A stretch of DNA of 64,000 nucleotides from Streptomyces cylindrosporus (GTDB lineage Bacteria; Actinomycetota; Actinomycetes; Streptomycetales; Streptomycetaceae). The notes below the pieces were generated by a model. That model had not been told where the DNA came from. It saw nothing but the letters and a program-made list of their open reading frames with translations, and ran no database searches. The position numbers and the translations under genes were made by a program. The stretch covers positions 248,001 through 312,000 of the forward strand of contig NZ_JALDAY010000001.1 in NCBI RefSeq assembly GCF_022698165.1, written 5' to 3'. Shown here piece by piece: positions 7,900 to 16,083 of the stretch. The stretch's first letter is position 1, and each line of letters begins with the position of its first letter.

Positions 7900-8475
7900 G
7901 TGCCGGAGGACGTGGGGGGCACGCCGTTCCCTGACGGCTGGGAGCCCGACGACGACCACGACCGCGGGGTGTCGGACGAAGAGTTCGCCTCCGTGGTCTT
8001 CGACGAGGCCTTCGTACGGGCGGCAGTGGTGCACGAGCCGACCGCCGTCGAACGCCTCCTTGCCGCCGCCCAGGCGAGAGCCGAGGCCTCCGAGGCGGAA
8101 GCACGCCGGGCCCACGGCCGCGGCGAGCGCTACGAGGACGGGTACGGCCCCGAGGGCCGCACCGGTTTCGGCCATGATCCCGAGCTCGACGACCTGGACG
8201 ACACCGATGTCCTGGAGGGCCGCTACGGCGCTCCGGGGACGTACGGCAAGAAGGTCCACTGGCACCGCCCGGTCGCCTGGATGCTGGCCCTCGTGATGGG
8301 GATCGGCATGGTCGCGCTGGCCTTCACTGCGGTCTACCGGGGTGCCTCCTCGGGCAGCCGGGACCAGGTGCCGCCGCCCGCCTCGACCGGTCTCGAACAG
8401 GGCAGCGCCGCGACGCCCTCCGCCTCCGCCGACACCTCCCAGCCGGCGATCTCGGTGATCCCGCGCAACCCCTGA
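7900..8475 (+). CDS. Single-pass membrane protein with SVVFDE motif (first of pair)
   Basis: A 191-aa protein of unknown function. The N-terminal half is acidic and cytoplasmic and contains EEFASVVFDEAFVRAA followed by ERLLAAAQARAEA. One membrane span (WMLALVMGIGMVALAFTAVY, about residues 126-146) follows the positive stretch GKKVHWHRP. The C-terminal tail is short and Ser/Thr/Pro-rich. The next gene shares the FVRAA motif and the topology, so the two are probably paralogous or functionally paired. GTG 7900 is chosen because a -10 box lies six bases upstream; in-frame sequence further upstream has no family character. Confidence 0.8.
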   Translation: MPEDVGGTPFPDGWEPDDDHDRGVSDEEFASVVFDEAFVRAAVVHEPTAVERLLAAAQARAEASEAEARRAHGRGERYEDGYGPEGRTGFGHDPELDDLDDTDVLEGRYGAPGTYGKKVHWHRPVAWMLALVMGIGMVALAFTAVYRGASSGSRDQVPPPASTGLEQGSAATPSASADTSQPAISVIPRNP

Positions 8476-8561
8476 GCGGTTGATCGGCGCCCCGAGCGGT
8501 CTGTTCGCGCTCTCTTTCGATCCTGGTGAGAACCTGTCAGAACTTGTCGTGTACCAGGGCG

Positions 8562-8589
8562 TTTACCTGAGCTCCCGGAGACCTACCCT
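8562..8589 (+). promoter_or_regulatory. Leaderless promoter
   Basis: TTTACC (8562-8567), a 16-bp spacer and TACCCT (8584-8589), which ends six bases before ATG 8596. This matches the layout of the 3182 promoter. Confidence 0.6.
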
Positions 8590-8595
8590 GAATGT

Positions 8596-9666
8596 ATGGG
8601 AGGGCCTGGAGACCCACCGGAGGGGACACCCGAGGGCGGCCCCGGAGGTGGCGAGGACGAGTACCGATCCGTCGTCTTCGACGAATCGTTCGTCCGTGCT
8701 GCCCGCCTCCAGGAGTTCTCCGCGCAGGAGCGCATGGCCGACCACGCGCCCGCCGTACGCCGCCGCCCGCCCCTTCGGCGCGGCCTGTCCCGGCAGGTCC
8801 TGATCCTGGTCCTGCTGATCGCCGTGGCCTTCGGAACGGCGATCTACATGGGTGTACGGCACCCGTACACCACGCCGGCCGCCCGGCAGCCCGTGGAGCC
8901 CCTGCGGATGACCGTCATCCCGCTCGCCCCGCAGGCCAAGGTGCCGGGAGCGGCCGATCCCGAGTACCTGTACGCGCACAGCCCCGCCGCGCAGTTCCGG
9001 ATCGGCGCCGAGGGCATACCGCTGCCGGCCGCGCGGCGCACCGCGCACTTCTCCGACAGCCAGGTGGTGTCCGCGCTCACCACGGCCAAGGACTACATCG
9101 TCCGCTCCTCGCTCTACCCCGAGGTGATCAGCGGTCAGGAGGTCCGGCCGGTGCGCGTCATGCTCGACGGCGACCAACTCGACCAGTTCGACCAGAGTTT
9201 CGAGCATCCGGTCGCCGACGGGCGGCACCAGCCGACGGGTTGGCTGGTTCGCTTCGACCAGACCCGCGCCGAGCTCGCCGACCCAAAGATCCGCGTGGAG
9301 GGCTCGCTGCAGGCGTCGGAGACCGACTCGGCGACGCTGGAGGTGACCGCGGACCACACCTTCGTGTACGCGCTCAAGCCGACGGGCTCCGGTACCAAGG
9401 CGGAGGCCTCCCTGTTCACCGTCCGGCGCGAGCTGCAATTCCGCTTCGACCGCGACGATCTGCGGCTGCACCAGGCGCAGTTGGTGGTGTCCTACGTCCA
9501 GGTGGGGCCGCTGTCCTGCGCGGAGGACTCCACGAACCACTTCCACCCGCTGCTGGCAGGGCAGACCGCGCGGACGGGCGGCCCGGCGGGCACCGATCCG
9601 TATGCGACCGGTGGAACCACCGCGTTGTGCGGCTCGCTGGCGACCAGCGCGGAGCCGAAGGTGTGA
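8596..9666 (+). CDS. Single-pass membrane protein with SVVFDE motif (second of pair)
   Basis: A 356-aa protein of unknown function. It has an acidic N-terminus with EYRSVVFDESFVRAA and then QERMADH, matching the preceding protein. One membrane span (LSRQVLILVLLIAVAFGTAIYMGV, about residues 65-90) is followed by a large extracytoplasmic domain of about 260 residues. That domain contains FSDSQVVSALTTAKDYIVRSSLYPEVISG and ends with two cysteines (LSCAEDS, TALCGSL) that could form a disulfide. The domain has no motif I recognise. The shared N-terminal motif and adjacency to 7900 suggest that both bind the same cytoplasmic partner. Confidence 0.82.
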   Translation: MGGPGDPPEGTPEGGPGGGEDEYRSVVFDESFVRAARLQEFSAQERMADHAPAVRRRPPLRRGLSRQVLILVLLIAVAFGTAIYMGVRHPYTTPAARQPVEPLRMTVIPLAPQAKVPGAADPEYLYAHSPAAQFRIGAEGIPLPAARRTAHFSDSQVVSALTTAKDYIVRSSLYPEVISGQEVRPVRVMLDGDQLDQFDQSFEHPVADGRHQPTGWLVRFDQTRAELADPKIRVEGSLQASETDSATLEVTADHTFVYALKPTGSGTKAEASLFTVRRELQFRFDRDDLRLHQAQLVVSYVQVGPLSCAEDSTNHFHPLLAGQTARTGGPAGTDPYATGGTTALCGSLATSAEPKV

Positions 9667-9717
9667 GAGAGGCCGACGAGATCTCCGGTCCCGTCGGCCT
9701 CCTCCCGGCCTCCTCGC

Positions 9718-10815
9718 TCAGCTCTCGTCCCGGCCTGTCTCGTCCGCCGGCGGCTCGTCCCGCGGCGGCGCCGAGCTCGTGAAGCCGTCGAAGCCCCGGC
9801 GGACCCGGCCGCCGATTCCCCCGGCCCCGCCCGCGATGTCGCTGACCAGCTTCATCAAGGGGTCCTTGGAGCTCTTCACATTGCCGGCGTAGCTCGCCGC
9901 GGACTCCTTGAAGGAGTCGGAGACCGAGGTGTCCTTGTCCTCGTCGCGGCGCGGGTAGTGGCCGTCCATGATCCGCTGGTAGTCGCGGGTCTCGGACCAC
10001 TTCTTCAGCTCGGCCGCCCGGATCGTGGTGAACGGGTGCGAGCGCGGCAGCAGGTTCAGGATCTTCAGCACCGAGTCGCGCAGGTCGCCGCCCGCCTCGT
10101 ACTCCTCGGCCTGCTTGAGGAACGCGTCCACGTTCATCTCGTGCAGGTGGTTGCCGCCCGCGATCTTCATCAGGCCGCGCATCGAGGCCTTCAGGTCCTG
10201 CCCGACCAGGAGACCCGCGCGGTCCGCGGACAGCTCCGACTTGCGGAACCACTCGCGCAGCGCCGTCACGATCGCCATGATCGCGAGCGTGCCCAGCGGG
10301 ATCCAGGCGACCCGGATCGCCAGGTTCGTGAGGAACAGCAGGATCGTGCGGTACACCGCGTGGCCGGACAGCGCGTGGCCCACCTCGTGGCCGATGACCG
10401 CGCGCATCTCCTCCTCGTCGAGCAGCTCGACGAGTCCGGTGGTGACGACGATGATCGGCTCGTCCAGGCCGATGCACATCGCGTTCGGCTGCGGGTCCTG
10501 GTTGACGTACATCGGCGGGACCTTCTCCAGGTCCAGGATGTAACAGGCGTCCCGCAGCATGTCGTTGAGGTGGGCGAACTGCTGGTCCGAGACGCGCACC
10601 GAGTCGGACAGGAACAGCAGCCTCAGGCTGCGCTCGGGCAGCAGCCCGCTGAGCGCCTTGAAGACCGTGTCGAAGCCGCTCAGTTTGCGCAGCGCCACCA
10701 GCGCGCTGCGGTCGGCCGGGTGCTCGTACGCACGCGAGGAGATCCCGGGAAAACGCCTGCGCTGCCTGCTCGGTACGTTCTCGTGTCCGTTGTGCTCGTG
10801 GCCGTCGTCGGACAT
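9718..10815 (-). CDS. M48 family zinc metallopeptidase, membrane-associated
   Basis: A 365-aa protein with the zinc-protease signature HEVGH (VIGHEVGHALSGH) and a downstream ADRAGLL block carrying the third-ligand region of M48/HtpX-type proteases. Two hydrophobic stretches after the HEVGH helix (TILLFLTNLAIRVAWIPLGTLAIMAIV) suggest a membrane location. The C-terminus is Gly/Arg-rich with a charged tail. ATG 10815 is preferred because GGGGGAAG lies just upstream; the longer frame from 10884 adds an atypical Arg/Lys/His-rich extension. It is transcribed against its neighbours. Quality control of membrane proteins is the usual role of this family; the substrate here is unknown. Confidence 0.88.
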   Translation of the reverse strand: MSDDGHEHNGHENVPSRQRRRFPGISSRAYEHPADRSALVALRKLSGFDTVFKALSGLLPERSLRLLFLSDSVRVSDQQFAHLNDMLRDACYILDLEKVPPMYVNQDPQPNAMCIGLDEPIIVVTTGLVELLDEEEMRAVIGHEVGHALSGHAVYRTILLFLTNLAIRVAWIPLGTLAIMAIVTALREWFRKSELSADRAGLLVGQDLKASMRGLMKIAGGNHLHEMNVDAFLKQAEEYEAGGDLRDSVLKILNLLPRSHPFTTIRAAELKKWSETRDYQRIMDGHYPRRDEDKDTSVSDSFKESAASYAGNVKSSKDPLMKLVSDIAGGAGGIGGRVRRGFDGFTSSAPPRDEPPADETGRDES

Positions 10816-10942
10816 GTCTTCCCCCATGTGCGTGTGAGTGGCCCTTTGCGGACCCTTGTGCGGCCCTTTGCGCCCCCGAAGCAAGGCCCAGCCTAGGCGG
10901 AGTTACCGTGGACGGGCACTACACCGAAGGAGTCCCACAGTC

Positions 10943-11104
10943 ATGGAGCACACCCCCGCGGCCGCCTGGCTCGCCGAGGCCGCGAGCGCCGCACAGCATC
11001 AGGGGTCGGGGTATCTGCTCCGGGTCGTGATCGTCGTGATGTTCCTGGGTTGCGCGTTCACCGGGTGGTTCCTGCTGCGGGGCTACAAGCGGAAAGACGA
11101 CTGA
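10943..11104 (+). CDS. Small single-pass membrane peptide (53 aa)
   Basis: MEHTPAAAWLAEAAS opens a 53-aa peptide with one membrane span (YLLRVVIVVMFLGCAFTGWFLL) and a positively charged end (RGYKRKDD), giving N-out/C-in topology by the positive-inside rule. GAAGGAG lies about ten bases upstream of the ATG. Function unknown. A second 53-aa membrane peptide follows at 11215. Confidence 0.7.
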   Translation: MEHTPAAAWLAEAASAAQHQGSGYLLRVVIVVMFLGCAFTGWFLLRGYKRKDD

Positions 11105-11214
11105 GCCGCGCCCAGGGTTCCCCAACGGAGGAGTCGGCGTGATCGCCGCCCGGCCGCCCGCTTACGATTGGGCCGACGTTGTTGTCCCGCCCACACCCGA
11201 TAGGTCTGCTGCCG

Positions 11215-11376
11215 ATGAGCCTCCACAGCACCGCTGCCCAGTTGGTCACCCTCGCTGCCGAGGGCGAGCACGGCGGCAACCACGAAAGCCTGCAGCCGGC
11301 CGTCACCGGCGGCGGCGCCCTGCTCATCCTGCTGCTCCTGCTGTGGATCACCACCCGCTTCAACCGCGACCGCTGA
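11215..11376 (+). CDS. Small single-pass membrane peptide (53 aa), second of pair
   Basis: A 53-aa peptide starting [20 protein letters not shown], with a Leu-rich span ([16 protein letters not shown]) and a short basic end (NRDR). No ribosome site is obvious, and ATG 11215 is inferred from the peptide's character. Function unknown. It ends 46 bp before nadD and shares orientation and architecture with the 10943 peptide. Confidence 0.65.
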   Translation: MSLHSTAAQLVTLAAEGEHGGNHESLQPAVTGGGALLILLLLLWITTRFNRDR

Positions 11377-11408
11377 GTCCGGCGACCGGCGCCCTCAGGC
11401 CGGGCCGG

Positions 11409-11414
11409 TAGGGT
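11409..11414 (+). promoter_or_regulatory. nadD -10 box
   Basis: TAGGGT lies eight bases upstream of ATG 11423, so the leader would be zero to two bases long. Confidence 0.45.
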
Positions 11415-11422
11415 CTGCACGC

Positions 11423-12109
11423 ATGGGAGAGCAGGACATGCCTACCGGTCCGGCGACAGACGCGAAGACCGGCACGGAACGCCGCCCGGTGAGCGGCCCC
11501 GGCAACGGCCCGTCGAACCCGGGCAAGCGCCGCCTGGGCGTCATGGGCGGAACGTTCGACCCGATCCACCACGGGCACCTCGTGGCGGCCAGTGAGGTCG
11601 CCGCGCAGTTCCACCTGGACGAGGTGGTGTTCGTGCCGACCGGCCAGCCGTGGCAGAAGACCCACCGCGACGTCTCCCCGGCCGAGGACCGCTACCTGAT
11701 GACGGTCATCGCGACCGCCGAGAACCCGCAGTTCTCCGTCAGCCGCATCGACATCGACCGCGGCGGCCCCACCTACACCGTCGACACCCTGCGCGACCTG
11801 CGCCAGCTCAACCCCGACACGGACCTCTTCTTCATCACCGGCGCCGACGCCCTGGGCCAGATCCTCACCTGGCGCGACTCGGAGGAGCTCTTCTCCCTCG
11901 CGCACTTCATCGGCTGCACCCGGCCCGGCCACCCGCTGACCGACCACGGCCTGCCGGAGGGCGGTGTCTCTCTGGTGGAGGTTCCCGCGCTGGCCATCTC
12001 CTCCACAGACTGCCGTGCGAGAGTCGCCAAGGGCGAACCCATCTGGTACATGGTGCCGGACGGAGTCGTGCGCTACATCGACAAGCGCGAGCTGTACCGC
12101 GGCGAGTGA
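11423..12109 (+). CDS. nadD: Nicotinate-nucleotide adenylyltransferase
   Basis: Transfers AMP from ATP to nicotinate mononucleotide to make deamido-NAD, a required step of NAD synthesis. The nucleotidyltransferase signature [12 protein letters not shown] and the C-terminal ISSTDCRAR (the ISSTxxR block) are present, with [21 protein letters not shown] between. At 228 aa it carries an N-terminal extension of about 38 residues before [12 protein letters not shown] 11438 is an alternative start within it. The LCP-like gene follows after 16 bp, then rsfS and a histidine phosphatase, a conserved actinobacterial arrangement. Confidence 0.97.
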   Translation: MGEQDMPTGPATDAKTGTERRPVSGPGNGPSNPGKRRLGVMGGTFDPIHHGHLVAASEVAAQFHLDEVVFVPTGQPWQKTHRDVSPAEDRYLMTVIATAENPQFSVSRIDIDRGGPTYTVDTLRDLRQLNPDTDLFFITGADALGQILTWRDSEELFSLAHFIGCTRPGHPLTDHGLPEGGVSLVEVPALAISSTDCRARVAKGEPIWYMVPDGVVRYIDKRELYRGE

Positions 12110-12125
12110 GCCGAGAGGGGCACCG

Positions 12126-13841
12126 GTGAACGACCGATACGACGCGGGCTACGGCGAAGACCGCGAGGACCAGTACGAACTCGTCGGCTACGACGAGTAC
12201 GGCCGGCCCGTGTACCGGCAGGTCCCGCCGCAACAGGCCCCCCAGCAGCAGTACGACCCGTACGGCCGGCACCAGCAGCAGGGTTACGGCTACGACCCGT
12301 ACGCCACCGGCTCCCAGCAGCCCGCCCCGTCGTACGACCCCTACGGGACGGGCCAGCAGCCGTCCGTGCCCGCCTACGACCCGTACGGCACCGCCACGCC
12401 CCAGGGCGGCACCGCCAGCGCCCCGTCCGCGTACGACCCCTACGGGCGGGCCGCCGCCAGTGGGCAGCAGCCCCGCGTCGCCGAGCAGACCGCCTACATC
12501 CCGCAGCAGGCCGGCCCGGCCGAGCCGGCCGACGACACGGAGAGCCCCGCCCGGCCCGAACGGGACTACCGCACCGAGCAGTTCGCCTTCGTCGAGGACC
12601 CCGACGCCGACTCCGAGGACGTCATCGACTGGCTGAACTTCACCGAGAACCGCACCGAGCGCCGCGAGGAGGCCAAGCGCCGCGCGCGCAGCCGGCTCGT
12701 CGCCCTCGTCGTGGTCCTCGCCCTGGTCGCCGTCGGCGGTGTCGGCTACCTCTGGTACGCCGGAAAGCTGCCCGGCCTGTCGAAGTCGGACACCAAGAAG
12801 GGCACGGCGACGGCCGCGGGCGCCCAGAACCGCGACGTGATCGTCGTCCACCTGCACAACACCAAGAAGGGCGGCACCTCCACGGCGCTGCTCGTCGACA
12901 ACACCACCACCAAGCAGGGCACCACCGTCCTGCTGCCCAACGACCTCTCCGTGACCGACGACGACGGCAACTCCACCACCCTCGCCAAGTCCGTCGACGA
13001 CGACGGCTCCTCCGGCACCCGCGACGCCCTCGACACCGTCCTCGGCACGGACATCGAGGGCACCTGGCGCCTGGACACCCCCTACCTGCAGAACCTGGTC
13101 GACCTCGTCGGCAACATCGAGGTCGACACCAACGCCGACGTCCCCGACCCGGACGCCACCAAGAAGGGCGCCGCCGCCCTGGTCCACAAGGGCAAGGACC
13201 AGACCCTCAGCGGCAAGATGGCCGTCGCCTACGCCACCTACCGCGCCTCCGGCGAGGCCCAGAACGCCCAGCTGGAGCGGTTCGGCCAGGTCATGCAGGG
13301 CGTGCTGCGCAAGATCTCCTCGGATCCGACCGGGGCGACGACCACCGTGCAGACACTGGCCCAGATCCTGGACCCGTCACTGACCGACAAGGACCTCGGC
13401 ACCTTCCTCGCCAAGCTCGCCGACCTCGCCAAGGGCGGCGACTACAAGACCGCCCTGCTGCCCGTCCAGAGCGACGGCACGCTGAGCGAGCAGGCCAGCG
13501 CCAGTGTGGTGAAGGACGTCCTCGGCGGTACCGCCAAGAGCCCCGACCAGGGCTCCGCGGTCCGGGTCTCCGTCCAGAACGCCAGCGGTGTGAAGGACAA
13601 CACCGAGAAGGCCCGCGTGGTCCTGCTCAACGGCGGCTTCACCTTCCTGGGCGGCGGCACCGCGTCCACCACCTCGGCCACCTCCAAGGTCGTCTACACG
13701 GACACCGCCGACAAGGAGAACGCCACCGAGGTCGCCAAGACCCTGGGCCTGTCCGCGAGCTCCGTCAGCAAGGGCAAGACCACCTCGAACGCGGACGTGT
13801 CGGTGACCCTCGGCCAGGACTACAAGCCCTCGTCGTCCTAG
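12126..13841 (+). CDS. LytR-CpsA-Psr (LCP)-like membrane protein with LytR C-terminal domain
   Basis: A 571-aa protein starting at GTG 12126. Residues 1 to about 115 are a Tyr/Gln/Pro-rich cytoplasmic tail with five YDPY repeats. One membrane span (RLVALVVVLALVAVGGVGYLWYA, about 185-207) leads to an extracytoplasmic LCP-like domain (RDVIVVHLHN, LLPNDLSVTD, LVDLVGNIEVDTNADV) and a C-terminal LytR domain (VRVSVQNASGVKDN, KVVYTDTADKENATEVAKTLG). LCP enzymes attach glycopolymers to peptidoglycan. Here the usual PRD after the second strand reads PND, and most of the arginine cluster is missing, so catalysis is doubtful. A strong hairpin ends the gene at 13852. Confidence 0.85.
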   Translation: MNDRYDAGYGEDREDQYELVGYDEYGRPVYRQVPPQQAPQQQYDPYGRHQQQGYGYDPYATGSQQPAPSYDPYGTGQQPSVPAYDPYGTATPQGGTASAPSAYDPYGRAAASGQQPRVAEQTAYIPQQAGPAEPADDTESPARPERDYRTEQFAFVEDPDADSEDVIDWLNFTENRTERREEAKRRARSRLVALVVVLALVAVGGVGYLWYAGKLPGLSKSDTKKGTATAAGAQNRDVIVVHLHNTKKGGTSTALLVDNTTTKQGTTVLLPNDLSVTDDDGNSTTLAKSVDDDGSSGTRDALDTVLGTDIEGTWRLDTPYLQNLVDLVGNIEVDTNADVPDPDATKKGAAALVHKGKDQTLSGKMAVAYATYRASGEAQNAQLERFGQVMQGVLRKISSDPTGATTTVQTLAQILDPSLTDKDLGTFLAKLADLAKGGDYKTALLPVQSDGTLSEQASASVVKDVLGGTAKSPDQGSAVRVSVQNASGVKDNTEKARVVLLNGGFTFLGGGTASTTSATSKVVYTDTADKENATEVAKTLGLSASSVSKGKTTSNADVSVTLGQDYKPSSS

Positions 13842-13851
13842 GCGCGGCCCC

Positions 13852-13889
13852 GGGCGCCCCATGTGATCCCTTAATCACGTGGGGTGCCC
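13852..13889. terminator. 16-bp hairpin terminator
   Basis: Positions 13852-13867 pair with 13874-13889 over 16 bp (two G-U pairs) around a 6-base loop, directly after the LCP-like gene. There is no T tract, but the stem is very stable. It also contains CACGTGGGG, so a second role as a binding site cannot be excluded. Confidence 0.75.
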
Positions 13890-13943
13890 CCGGCGGTCCG
13901 TGAGACCCTTGATGTCAAGTGACCGCCGACCGAAAGCCACGTA

Positions 13944-14387
13944 GTGACCGCCACTGACCGTTCTCTCGAGCTCATCAACACCGCCGCCCAGGCGGCCGCC
14001 GACAAGCTCGCGCACGACATCATCGCCTACGACGTCAGCGACGTCCTGTCGATCACGGACGCCTTCCTGCTGGCCTCCGCACCCAACGACCGCCAGGTCA
14101 AGTCGATCGTCGACGAGATCGAGGAGCGGCTGCAGAAGGAGCTCGGCGCCAAGCCGGTACGCCGTGAGGGCGACCGCGAGGCCCGCTGGGTCCTGCTCGA
14201 CTACGTCGACATCGTCGTCCACGTCCAGCACAGCGAGGAGCGGGTCTTCTACGCCCTGGAGCGGCTGTGGAAGGACTGCCCCGAGCTGGAGCTCCCGGCC
14301 GACGCCAAGGCCACCCGCGGCAAGGGCGAGGAGCACGCCAAGCTGCAGGCCGCCGAGGAGGCGGCCGACCTGGGCGGTGAGTGGTGA
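13944..14387 (+). CDS. rsfS: Ribosomal silencing factor RsfS
   Basis: A 147-aa Iojap/RsfS protein that binds L14 on the 50S subunit and blocks subunit joining under nutrient limitation. Family features are DIIAYDVSDVLSITDAFLLAS, DEIEERL, and the EGDREARWVLLDYVDIVVHVQ block with HSEERVFYALERLW. It uses GTG 13944 with only weak ribosome-site character. The C-terminus has an Ala/Glu-rich extension of about 35 residues (GEEHAKLQAAEEAADLGGEW). Its stop overlaps the ATG of the next gene, so the two are translationally coupled. Confidence 0.95.
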   Translation: MTATDRSLELINTAAQAAADKLAHDIIAYDVSDVLSITDAFLLASAPNDRQVKSIVDEIEERLQKELGAKPVRREGDREARWVLLDYVDIVVHVQHSEERVFYALERLWKDCPELELPADAKATRGKGEEHAKLQAAEEAADLGGEW

Positions 14388-15058
14388 TGAGCGCCACCGG
14401 TGAGGTCTCGGCCGGCAGGCCCGGCCGGGGCCGCCGCGTCATCCTGTGGCGGCACGGCCAGACCTCGTGGAACGTGGAGCGCCGCTTCCAGGGCACCACC
14501 GACGTCGAGCTCACCGAGACCGGCGTCGCCCAGGCCCGCCGCGCCGCCCGGCTGCTCGCCTCCCTCGGGCCCGACGCGATCGTCGCCTCCGACCTCCAGC
14601 GCGCCGCGAACACGGCGGCCGAGCTCGCCGCGCTCACCGGCCTGGAGGTCACCCACGACGAGGGGCTGCGCGAGACCTACGCGGGCGTCTGGCAGGGGCT
14701 GACGCACGAGGAGATCATCGGGCGGTACGGCGAGGAGTACGCCGCGTGGAAGCGCGGAGAGCCGGTCCGCCGCGGCGGCGGCGAGCTGGAGACCGAGGTC
14801 GCCGAGCGGGCCGCCCCCGTCGTGCTCCGGCACGCCGACAAGCTCCCCGACGACGGCACGCTCGTGGTCGTCAGCCACGGCGGGACGATCCGCACCACCA
14901 TCGGCCGTCTGCTCGGCCTGGAGGCCCGCCACTGGGAGAGCCTCGGCGGCCTCTCCAACTGCTGCTGGTCCGTCCTGGGCGAGGGCGCCCGCGGCTGGCG
15001 CCTGCTGGAACACAACGCCGGCACGCTCCCGGAACCGGTGCTCGGCGACGACGACTGA
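14387..15058 (+). CDS. Histidine phosphatase family protein (phosphoglycerate mutase-like)
   Basis: A 223-aa member of the histidine phosphatase superfamily. The phospho-acceptor histidine is in LWRHGQTSWN, the second arginine region is SDLQRAANTAAELA, and the second catalytic histidine is in VVVSHGGTIRTTIGRLLG. The small size and sequence fit a broad phosphatase (CobC/GpmB-like), not glycolytic mutase. The substrate is unknown. ATG 14387 overlaps the rsfS stop codon (TGATG), so it is coupled to rsfS. Confidence 0.9.
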   Translation: MSATGEVSAGRPGRGRRVILWRHGQTSWNVERRFQGTTDVELTETGVAQARRAARLLASLGPDAIVASDLQRAANTAAELAALTGLEVTHDEGLRETYAGVWQGLTHEEIIGRYGEEYAAWKRGEPVRRGGGELETEVAERAAPVVLRHADKLPDDGTLVVVSHGGTIRTTIGRLLGLEARHWESLGGLSNCCWSVLGEGARGWRLLEHNAGTLPEPVLGDDD

Positions 15059-15088
15059 GCGGATTTCACTTTCCGGCAGGTCGCAGGC

Positions 15089-15094
15089 TAAAGT
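15089..15094 (+). promoter_or_regulatory. -10 box of first tRNA-Ala
   Basis: TAAAGT lies about 43 bp before the mature tRNA. A weak -35 (TTTCAC region near 15064) lies at 17 to 19 bp spacing. Confidence 0.45.
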
Positions 15095-15136
15095 TCTTCT
15101 TGTTCGCCCCGCCGAGCGGGAAGAACAAAGGAACAA

Positions 15137-15209
15137 GGGGCTATAGCTCAGTTGGTAGAGCGCCTGCATGGCATGCAGGAGGTCAGGAGTTCAATTCTCC
15201 TTAGCTCCA
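15137..15209 (+). tRNA. tRNA-Ala (GGC anticodon), copy 1
   Basis: 73 nt forming a full cloverleaf. The acceptor GGGGCTA pairs with TAGCTCC (one G-U), the D arm is GCTCAGTTGGTAGAGC, the anticodon stem CCTGC/GCAGG encloses loop ATGGCAT with anticodon GGC, and the T arm is GGAGTTCAATTCTCC. It reads GCC/GCU alanine codons. CCA is not encoded. An identical copy lies at 18275. Confidence 0.97.
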
Positions 15210-15246
15210 CAATCGACACTCTGTTGAGTTGTCAAAGATCGCTCGA

Positions 15247-16083
15247 TCAGGATCCCGTCTCCCTCAGGAGGCGGGATTTTCTGTGTGCGGCCTCGTCCGC
15301 CGGCGTGTAGACCACGATGCGGCACTCCGGCATCCCGTCGATCTGCAGCGACTGCGAGGTCATCCGCAGCTCGCCCACCGCCTCGTGGTGGAACGTCTTC
15401 ACCCGCGGCCCCGGCGGTATCACCTCACCGCTCGCCCACAGCTCGGCGAAGTAGGGGCTGGCCGCCGAGAGCGCGCGTATGTAGTCCTCCCAGGCCGGCT
15501 CGCCGACATGTCTGCCGTACCAGGACCGCAGCGTCGCGACCATCACCGGCAGTTCGCGCTCCCGGTGCACCACCGGGCAGGCCTTCTCGGGGACCGTGAA
15601 CAGCGTCCACAGCACGTTCGGGACACCGATCCGGAGGGTCGCCGGCACCATGAACAGGTCGCGGTAGGCCGGGTTGGTGGCGAGGATGTCGTACCGCGAG
15701 TTGTAGACCACCGCCGGGAGCGGATCGAGGCCGTCGAGGATGCCCTGCACCTCCGGCGCGACGGTCTGCGTCATCCGCTCCGGGACCGGCTCGAAGGGCA
15801 CCTCCGCGAGCCGGTACAGATGCTCCCGCTCCGGCGCGTCCAGCCGCAGGGTGCGCGCCACCGCGTCCAGGACCTGCGCGGAGGCGTTGATCGGCCGGCC
15901 CTGCTCCAGCCATGTGTACCAGGTCACCCCAACGCCCGAGAGCTGGGCGACCTCCTCGCGGCGCAGCCCCGGCGTGCGGCGCCTGAGGCCCGGCGGCATG
16001 CCCACGTCCGCCGGCGTCACCCGGGCCCGCCTGCCGCGCAGGAACGCGGCCAGCTCGGGCCGCCTTCGCTGTGTCGTCGTCAT
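15247..16083 (-). CDS. XRE family transcriptional regulator with MmyB-like ligand-binding domain
   Basis: A 278-aa regulator. The N-terminal helix-turn-helix lies at about residues 12-75 (LRRRTPGLRREEVAQLSGVG, TWYTWLEQGR). The C-terminal part is the MmyB-type ligand-binding domain (VYNSRYDILATNPAYRDLF, ELWASGEVI, FHHEAVGELRM, VVYTPADE). ATG 16083 has GGGGGA about eight bases upstream. It is divergent from the MFS exporter at 16218, the usual arrangement in which such a regulator controls its neighbour in response to a small molecule. Its last codons form the terminator stem of the upstream tRNA gene. Confidence 0.92.
   Translation of the reverse strand: MTTTQRRRPELAAFLRGRRARVTPADVGMPPGLRRRTPGLRREEVAQLSGVGVTWYTWLEQGRPINASAQVLDAVARTLRLDAPEREHLYRLAEVPFEPVPERMTQTVAPEVQGILDGLDPLPAVVYNSRYDILATNPAYRDLFMVPATLRIGVPNVLWTLFTVPEKACPVVHRERELPVMVATLRSWYGRHVGEPAWEDYIRALSAASPYFAELWASGEVIPPGPRVKTFHHEAVGELRMTSQSLQIDGMPECRIVVYTPADEAAHRKSRLLRETGS
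15252..15280. terminator. Intrinsic terminator of tRNA-Ala copy 1, overlapping the XRE gene end
   Basis: ATCCCGTCTCC (15252-15262) pairs with GGAGGCGGGAT (15267-15277) around CTCA, followed by TTTT. The stem lies inside the last codons of the convergent XRE regulator gene, so it works as a terminator for the tRNA and as coding sequence on the other strand. Confidence 0.8.
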
